Positions 58,602-64,000 of a DNA stretch of 64,000 nt are shown here, piece after piece; position 1 is the first letter of the stretch, and every line of letters starts with the position of its first letter. Location of the stretch: positions 62,001 to 126,000 of the forward strand of contig JAPZRO010000006.1 in the NCBI GenBank assembly GCA_027531395.1. The letters are read 5' to 3'. The notes below the pieces were generated by a model that was given only the letters and a program-made list of their open reading frames with translations, was not told the origin of the DNA and did not search any database. The stretch is from Porphyrobacter sp. GTDB taxonomy: Bacteria; Pseudomonadota; Alphaproteobacteria; Sphingomonadales; Sphingomonadaceae. The position numbers and the translations under genes are program-made.

Positions 58602-59987
58602 ATGACGGGAGTTGTCGCGAACGGGATCGCTGGCCTCATCCGCAGGCCCATGGTCGTGCGGCTGCTGGCGGTGATCGGACTGGCCGCGCTTTATCCGGTA
58701 TCGACGGCCATCGGGAATGGCACTTTCGAAGGCGTCGCCAGCTGCGCCGGTTCGACCTGCCACGGCCGCGCCGAGGGCAATGGCGCCGTTGTCCGGCAGG
58801 ACGAGATCGCCACCTGGCAGGAACCCTCCTCACCCTCCGGCGCGCACAGCCGCGCCTATGCCGTGCTCGCCGGACGGCGCGGGCAGCAGATTGCCGCCAG
58901 CCTCGGACTCGGCAGCGCGACCTCGGCGCCGGCGTGCCTCGGCTGCCATTCGACCTATGCGCCAGCGGCCCAGCGCGGGCCCAAGTTCACCACCACCGAC
59001 GGGGTCGGGTGCGAGAGCTGCCACGGACCCTCGGGCGGGGCGTGGCTCGCCGAACACTACGCGCTGCCTGCCACCCATGCCTCGAATGTCGCCGCGGGCC
59101 TGACCCCTCTCGACAACCCCAAGGCGCGCGCCAATGTCTGCCTCGATTGCCACTATGGCTCGTCGAAGCCCGGCCAGTTCGTCACCCATGCGATGATGGC
59201 CGCAGGCCACCCGCGCGTCTCGTTCGAGCTCGATCTGTTCAGCGCGCTCCAGCAGCACCACCAGATCGATGCCGACTACACCCGCCGCAAGGGCGCGCCC
59301 AATGCGGTGCGCTTCTGGGCGGTGGGTCAGGCCGAGGCGGTGCGCCGTGCGACCAGCCTGTTCGCCCAGCCCAAGTTCGCCTACGAAGGCGCCTTCCCGC
59401 AGTTCTATTTCTACGACTGCCATTCGTGCCACCGCACGATCACCGACGGACCGAGCCGCAAGCTCACCTTCGAGACCAATCCGGGCCGCCCGATCCCCTT
59501 CGGCAACCCGCCGTTCAATGACGAGAACATGATCATGCTGCAGGCCGTCGCGGGCGCGCTGGTGCCGGGCGAGGCGAGCGCCTTCCAGGCCGCCGCGCGC
59601 GACTTCCACAAGGCGATGGGCGCTGGCCCGGCCGAGGCCCGCGCCGCCGCACAGGCGCTCTCGTCGCGTGCGGGCGCCTTGTCCGATGCGCTGTCGGGCC
59701 GGGCCTATGCCAATGCCGACGCCTTCAAGGTGATCGCGATCATCGCGGGCGAGGCCACTGCGGCGCGCTTTACCGACTATGCCGGATCGGTGCAGGCGGT
59801 GATGGCGGTCGACACGCTGCTCAATGCCCTCGTCAAGGAAGGCCGGGTGACGCAGGGTGCCGCCGCCGGCATCCGGGGCGATATCGCGCGGGCCTACAAG
59901 GCGGTCGAGGAGCCCAATGCCTACCGTCCGGCAGAATTCCGCGCCGCGCTGAAATCGGCGGCGGGCGCGATCGGAAGGCTGCAATAA
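58602..59987 (+). CDS. Pentaheme c-type cytochrome
   Basis: The protein has 461 aa and an N-terminal signal segment (about 18-38). Five heme-attachment sites are visible. An unusual CX4CH (CAGSTCH, Cys48) is followed by CLGCH (Cys112), CESCH (Cys137), CLDCH (Cys180) and CHSCH (Cys273). Further His residues (HSRAY, HYALP, THAMMAAGHPR, QHHQ) can serve as distal ligands. The arrangement resembles cytochrome c-554-like family proteins. The last 180 residues are helical without heme. It lies two bases before the lipoprotein gene. It is a periplasmic electron carrier; the partner is unknown. Confidence 0.85.
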   Translation: MTGVVANGIAGLIRRPMVVRLLAVIGLAALYPVSTAIGNGTFEGVASCAGSTCHGRAEGNGAVVRQDEIATWQEPSSPSGAHSRAYAVLAGRRGQQIAASLGLGSATSAPACLGCHSTYAPAAQRGPKFTTTDGVGCESCHGPSGGAWLAEHYALPATHASNVAAGLTPLDNPKARANVCLDCHYGSSKPGQFVTHAMMAAGHPRVSFELDLFSALQQHHQIDADYTRRKGAPNAVRFWAVGQAEAVRRATSLFAQPKFAYEGAFPQFYFYDCHSCHRTITDGPSRKLTFETNPGRPIPFGNPPFNDENMIMLQAVAGALVPGEASAFQAAARDFHKAMGAGPAEARAAAQALSSRAGALSDALSGRAYANADAFKVIAIIAGEATAARFTDYAGSVQAVMAVDTLLNALVKEGRVTQGAAAGIRGDIARAYKAVEEPNAYRPAEFRAALKSAAGAIGRLQ

Positions 59988-59989
59988 TC

Positions 59990-61939
59990 ATGCGGGGGGG
60001 GATGAAAACCGGCTGGATCGCGGCAAGCGCGCTGGTGCTCGCCTCCTGCGGAGGCGGGGGCAGCCCGTCGAGCAATGGCGGCGCGACCGGCGGGGGCACC
60101 ACGCCTCCGCCGCCCCCGCCGAGCGGCAATGTCTTCTCGATCCCGCCCGCCGAGAGCCTTTCCACCGCCGAAGTCGGCACGATCATCGCCCAGGCCGCTG
60201 CCGAGGCGCGCGCGCGCAATGCCGCAGCGACCATCGCCGTCACCGACCGGGTCGGCAATGTTCTTGCGGTCTTCGCCATGCCGGGCGCTGCCGGCACGGC
60301 GCGCGTTCCTGCCGCACCCGATGGCAGCAGCCGCGACGTGCAAGGCCTGACCATTCCGAGCGCCGGAGCGGCCATCGCCAAGGCGATCACCGGGGCCTAC
60401 CTGTCAAGCGGCGGCAACGCCTTCTCCAGCCGCACGGCGAGCTTCATCGTGCAGGAGCACTTCCCGCCCGCGCCGACCACCGCAGGGCTCGAGAGCGGCC
60501 CGCTGTTCGGAGTGCAGTTCAGCCAGTTGCCGTGCTCCGATCTCGCCGCGCGCGCTTCTGACGGGCTGATCGGCCCCAAACGCTCGCCGCTGGGCCTTGC
60601 GGCGGACCCGGGCGGCTTCCCGCTCTACCAGAACGGCGTGGTGGTGGGCGGCATCGGCGTGATTGCCGACGGGGTCTACGGCTTCGACCCCAATGTGCTC
60701 GACCGCGACAATGATCTCGACGAGGCGATCGCGCTGGCCGGCACGGTCGGCTTCGAAGCCCCGGTCAGCGTCCGCGCAGACCGCATCACCGCCGACGGCA
60801 CGAGCCTGCGCTACACTGACATCGAATACACGCAGATCAGCAATGTCGCCGGTTCGACCTTCGCCGCCACGGCCGGCGCGCTGGTGCCGGTGACGGGATA
60901 CTATGCCGGTGCCTCGCTGCTGGCGGGCAGCGCCTACGGCACGGAGGCCTCGGGCATCCGGCCTTCGACGGCCGCTGAATTCTCGATCCGCGATGCCTTC
61001 GTGCTGACCAACGGTGCAGGCGCGAACCGCTTCCCGGTGCGTGGCGGGACCGATGCGGGCGATGTCACCACCCCGCTGAGCGCCGCCGAATCGACCGCGA
61101 TCCTCGAAGAAGCCTTCAAGGTGATGAGCCGCGCCCGCGCGCAGATCCGCCAGCCGCTCGACAGCCGCGCTCAGGTGACCATCAGCCTGGTCGACACGCG
61201 CGGACGGGTGCTGGGTATCGTGCGCTCGCCCGACGCGCCGATCTTCGGCATCGACGTGTCGCTGCAGAAGGCGCGCACCGCCAATTTCTTCTCGGCTGCC
61301 TTTGCCGCCAACGAATTGCTGGCGGCCGGCGGCGAGGTGCCGCAGTTCGTCTCGCGCACCCGCACCTTCCTCGGCGATCCCAATGCGCTCGGGGGGGCGT
61401 CCGGGATCACCAACCGCGCCGTGGGCAACCTCGCGCGGCCCTATTTCCCCGATGGCGAGGTCGGGCAGCCCAACGGCCCGCTGTCGCGCCCGATCCAGCA
61501 GTTCAGCCCCTTCTCGACGGGCCTTCAGAGCGCGCTGGTGCTAGGCAATCTCGGCCAGCATCTCCAGTTCGTCACCGGCGCGAGCGGCACGGACACGCCC
61601 CGCAATTGCACCGGCCTGCCGCAGATTGCGGGCGGCAATTCGCGGCTCGCCAACGGCATCCAGATCTTCCCCGGCTCGGTGCCGGTCTATCGCGGCAGCC
61701 AGCTGGTCGGCGCAATCGGCGTGTCCGGTGACGGGATCGACCAGGACGACATGATCAGCTTCCTCGGCCTCAACAATGCCGGGGTGCGGGTCGGCGGCAT
61801 CGGCAATGCGCCGACCGCTGTGCGGTCCGACCGGATCGTGGTGCAGGTCGGCAGCCGTCAGGTGCGGCTGCGTTATGTCGGCTGCCCCTTCGCGCCGTTC
61901 CTCGATACGGCGGCGCAGAACGTCTGCGAGGGGCTGTAG
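59990..61939 (+). CDS. Double GlcG/HbpS-domain heme-binding-type lipoprotein
   Basis: The protein has 649 aa. A lipoprotein signal (LVLASC) and a Gly/Pro linker precede two GlcG/HbpS (DUF336)-like domains. The first (about 55-245) has AEARARNAAATIAVTDRVGNVLAVF and GGIGVIADGVYG. The second (about 365-600) has ISLVDTRGRVLGIVRSPDAP and GAIGVSGDGIDQDD. Family members bind heme or small ligands. The ATG at 60002 (MKTGWIAAS) is an alternative start. It lies between a multiheme cytochrome and an outer-membrane barrel, so it may be an envelope heme or redox accessory. Confidence 0.78.
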   Translation: MRGGMKTGWIAASALVLASCGGGGSPSSNGGATGGGTTPPPPPPSGNVFSIPPAESLSTAEVGTIIAQAAAEARARNAAATIAVTDRVGNVLAVFAMPGAAGTARVPAAPDGSSRDVQGLTIPSAGAAIAKAITGAYLSSGGNAFSSRTASFIVQEHFPPAPTTAGLESGPLFGVQFSQLPCSDLAARASDGLIGPKRSPLGLAADPGGFPLYQNGVVVGGIGVIADGVYGFDPNVLDRDNDLDEAIALAGTVGFEAPVSVRADRITADGTSLRYTDIEYTQISNVAGSTFAATAGALVPVTGYYAGASLLAGSAYGTEASGIRPSTAAEFSIRDAFVLTNGAGANRFPVRGGTDAGDVTTPLSAAESTAILEEAFKVMSRARAQIRQPLDSRAQVTISLVDTRGRVLGIVRSPDAPIFGIDVSLQKARTANFFSAAFAANELLAAGGEVPQFVSRTRTFLGDPNALGGASGITNRAVGNLARPYFPDGEVGQPNGPLSRPIQQFSPFSTGLQSALVLGNLGQHLQFVTGASGTDTPRNCTGLPQIAGGNSRLANGIQIFPGSVPVYRGSQLVGAIGVSGDGIDQDDMISFLGLNNAGVRVGGIGNAPTAVRSDRIVVQVGSRQVRLRYVGCPFAPFLDTAAQNVCEGL

Positions 61940-61941
61940 CG

Positions 61942-63798
61942 ATGAGCCTGCTGCTCCACGCGCTGTTGCTGATGCAGGCCGCTCCGCCGCCGCCGGAGGA
62001 GATGGAAGCCCCCGTCACGCCGCCGGGCGAGGCACCGGCCCGGGACTGGGAGCAGGATGCGCCGCCGGTCGACCCCGAGATCATCGAGGGGCGCGAGCGT
62101 CCCGGCTACACAGCCCCGCTGCCCGAGCGCATCGAGCAGAAGAACGAAGGCGCGGTCCGCGCCCCGCCGCCGAGCGCGTTCCCGACCGACCAGCTGCCCA
62201 TACCCGATCGCTGGCGGCTGATCGAAAGCTTGGGGCTGGTGAAGGAGAACCTGTTCGATCCCTACAACCAGAACACCTACAAGGGCGACCGGCCGATCAA
62301 CCCGGACAAGGTGCCGTGGCTGCCGATCAAGGGTGATGACTGGTTCTTCGTCGCCAACCTGATTTCCGACTCGGTCTACGAGCCGCGCACCTTCCCCATT
62401 CCCGTGGGTGTGCAGACCACCGAGGACCCGGACCGCAACGACGTGTTCGGCAATGATTTCTCGCAGGTGTTCTCGCAGACCTTCATCGCCGGCTTCGCGC
62501 TGCTGAAAGGCTCGACCACCTTCAAGCCGCCGACGATCGAATACCGCCTGACGCTGGCCTACAACGTCAACTATGTCGACGTGCCCGAGCGGCGTGTGCT
62601 GTTCGTCGAGCCGTCGAAGCCGAGCCACCGCCTCGACCAGTTCCTCGGGGTGCAGGAAGCCTTCGTCGATTACCACTTCAGCCAGTTCGACAACGACCGG
62701 TTCGACTTCATCTCGATCCGCGCCGGCATCCAGCCGTTCCAGTCGGACTTCCGCGGCTTCCTGTTCAACGACCAGCAATTGGGCGTGCGCCTGTTCGGAT
62801 CGCGCGACAACAATCGCTTCCAGTTTAACCTCGGCGCCTTCTGGCGGCTGGAGAAGGACACCAACAGCGGCCTCAACGCGATCCTGCGGAGCCCGCGCGA
62901 TGACTTCGTCTTCGTCGCCAATGCCTACCGCCAGGACTTCCTGTTCCCCGGGCTGACCAGTCAGGCGACCGTGGTCTACAACATGAACCGCGAGGCCGAC
63001 GACATCCAGATCGACACCAACGGCTTCCCGGTGCGCCCGGCGCTGCTGGGGACGCTGAGGGGCCGCGAATATGACGTGGTCTATCTCGGCTACAACGTCG
63101 ACGGACGGCTCGGCCGCGTCAACCTGACGGGCAGCTTCTACTGGGCGCTGGGCGAGGACCGGAACAGCTTCTTCACCGACCGTCCGGCCGACATCAACGC
63201 CCAGTTCGCCGCCGTCGAGGCGAGCTATGACCGCGACTGGATGCGCTTCCGCCTCTCGGGCGCCTATGCCAGCGGCGATTCCGATCCCTATGACGACAAG
63301 GAAGGCGGGTTCGACGCGATCTTCGAGAACCCGGTCTTCGCCGGGGCCGATACCTCCTACTGGATCCGCCAGACCATTCCCTTCGCCGGCGGTGGCCGCG
63401 CGATCAGCGTCAATGGCCGCAACGGCCTGCTCAATTCGCTGCGGTCGTCGAAGGAGCAGGGGCAGAGCAACTTCAACAACCCCGGCCTGATGCTGCTGGG
63501 GATGGGCGCGGATTTCGATCTGACGCCGCAGTTCCGCCTCTCGGCCAATGCCAACCACCTGTGGTTCGAGGACACCTCGAACCTCGAGGCGCTGCGCAAC
63601 GAAGGCTCGATCCCCAAGGAGATCGGCTTTGACCTGTCGGCGGCCGCGATCTGGCGGCCGAAGGCGACCCAGAACATCGTCGTGCGCCTATCGGCCGCGA
63701 CGCTGGTGGCCGGTGACGGCTTCAAGGATCTGTTCGACAATCTCGGGCGGGAGCAGAAATTCTACTCCGTCCTTGCCAACGTGGTGCTGACCTACTGA
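61942..63798 (+). CDS. Outer-membrane beta-barrel protein of unknown function
   Basis: The protein has 618 aa. A short hydrophobic leader (MSLLLHALLLMQ) precedes a Pro-rich stretch. Many alternating aromatic strands follow (FQFNLGAFWRL, VNLTGSFYWAL, DWMRFRLSGAYASG), ending in aromatic VVLTY, as in outer-membrane barrels. It starts two bases after the lipoprotein stop. With the pentaheme cytochrome it could form a porin-cytochrome conduit, but ordinary porin or export roles are equally possible. Confidence 0.7.
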   Translation: MSLLLHALLLMQAAPPPPEEMEAPVTPPGEAPARDWEQDAPPVDPEIIEGRERPGYTAPLPERIEQKNEGAVRAPPPSAFPTDQLPIPDRWRLIESLGLVKENLFDPYNQNTYKGDRPINPDKVPWLPIKGDDWFFVANLISDSVYEPRTFPIPVGVQTTEDPDRNDVFGNDFSQVFSQTFIAGFALLKGSTTFKPPTIEYRLTLAYNVNYVDVPERRVLFVEPSKPSHRLDQFLGVQEAFVDYHFSQFDNDRFDFISIRAGIQPFQSDFRGFLFNDQQLGVRLFGSRDNNRFQFNLGAFWRLEKDTNSGLNAILRSPRDDFVFVANAYRQDFLFPGLTSQATVVYNMNREADDIQIDTNGFPVRPALLGTLRGREYDVVYLGYNVDGRLGRVNLTGSFYWALGEDRNSFFTDRPADINAQFAAVEASYDRDWMRFRLSGAYASGDSDPYDDKEGGFDAIFENPVFAGADTSYWIRQTIPFAGGGRAISVNGRNGLLNSLRSSKEQGQSNFNNPGLMLLGMGADFDLTPQFRLSANANHLWFEDTSNLEALRNEGSIPKEIGFDLSAAAIWRPKATQNIVVRLSAATLVAGDGFKDLFDNLGREQKFYSVLANVVLTY

Positions 63799-64000
63799 TG
63801 CTTGAGCGTTGCCAACCCTTCGCCCGTCATCTCGCGCTGCTGGTTGCGGCGCTGTTCCTCGCGCTCGCGCTGTTTGCGGGCGACACGATGGCGGCGGACA
63901 AGGAAAAGCCGGTCAAGCGCGATTACACCCGCGTCATCGCTCCGCCCGCGCCGCAGCGGCAATCGGTCGCGGAGATGGAGGCCAAGTCCGAGGGCTGCAA
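63798..64000 (+). CDS. Start of an exported protein, probable cytochrome c (cut by window edge)
   Basis: The first 67 codons are present. The ATG overlaps the previous stop (TGATG). A hydrophobic signal segment (LALLVAALFLALALFAG) is followed by a basic stretch and EAKSEGC. The text breaks right after a Cys codon, where a CXXCH site would begin. Assignment as a cytochrome is a guess from this Cys and from the neighbours. Confidence 0.5.
   Translation, partial: MLERCQPFARHLALLVAALFLALALFAGDTMAADKEKPVKRDYTRVIAPPAPQRQSVAEMEAKSEGC

Overview
The window is GC-rich, densely coded DNA from an alphaproteobacterium, most likely of the order Sphingomonadales (Erythrobacter/Sphingomonas-like). The grounds are a TonB-dependent receptor operon, a complete Entner-Doudoroff gene set with no phosphofructokinase, Mo-hydroxylase genes of the isoquinoline oxidoreductase type, and the overall gene style. 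No rRNA, tRNA, CRISPR array or insertion sequence was recognised, and no gene-free stretch exceeds 300 bases.

Layout. 1-8.3 kb: the 3'-truncated sensor kinase dctB diverges from dctA. The dctA gene is translationally coupled to a secreted esterase-like hydrolase, a TonB-dependent receptor and an M14 carboxypeptidase lipoprotein. Two tandem DctD-type sites lie between dctB and dctA. 8.3-11.4 kb: a hybrid histidine kinase and a LuxR-type response regulator. 11.6-15.2 kb: a chaperone/usher-like surface operon in which every gene is broken by frameshifts. 15.4-19.6 kb: a divergent isocitrate/isopropylmalate dehydrogenase-like protein with an ArsR regulator, next to a second ArsR, a beta-carbonic anhydrase and a SulP transporter (probable bicarbonate uptake). 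19.8-25.9 kb: a VIT1/CCC1-like transporter, a Tat-exported Mo-hydroxylase (iorAB) with MocA-like and XdhC maturation factors, and a secreted esterase.

26-36.3 kb is a sugar-catabolism island. It holds zwf-edd-eda, a FucP-type sugar transporter with a divergent LacI regulator and operator, and glk coupled to a PEP-carboxylase-like gene whose active-site motifs are eroded. A shared 14-base motif lies at nearly the same distance upstream of zwf and glk. 36.3-40.3 kb: an S46 dipeptidyl-peptidase, a DUF1826 gene with a Zur-like box, and a lipoprotein gene with a Fur-like box.

40.5-58.3 kb is the most striking unit. It is a tight operon of a TpsB outer-membrane transporter, a 3347-residue Gly-rich TpsA exoprotein built on a 3.4-kb tandem duplication, a secreted TPR-CHAT protease-like protein, a CHASE2 adenylate cyclase and a small secreted protein. 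After a hairpin terminator, 58.6-64 kb encodes a pentaheme cytochrome c with an unusual CX4CH site, a double GlcG/HbpS-type lipoprotein, an outer-membrane beta-barrel and the start of another exported protein, probably a cytochrome. This gene set suggests an envelope redox or heme system. The function of both units is inference.
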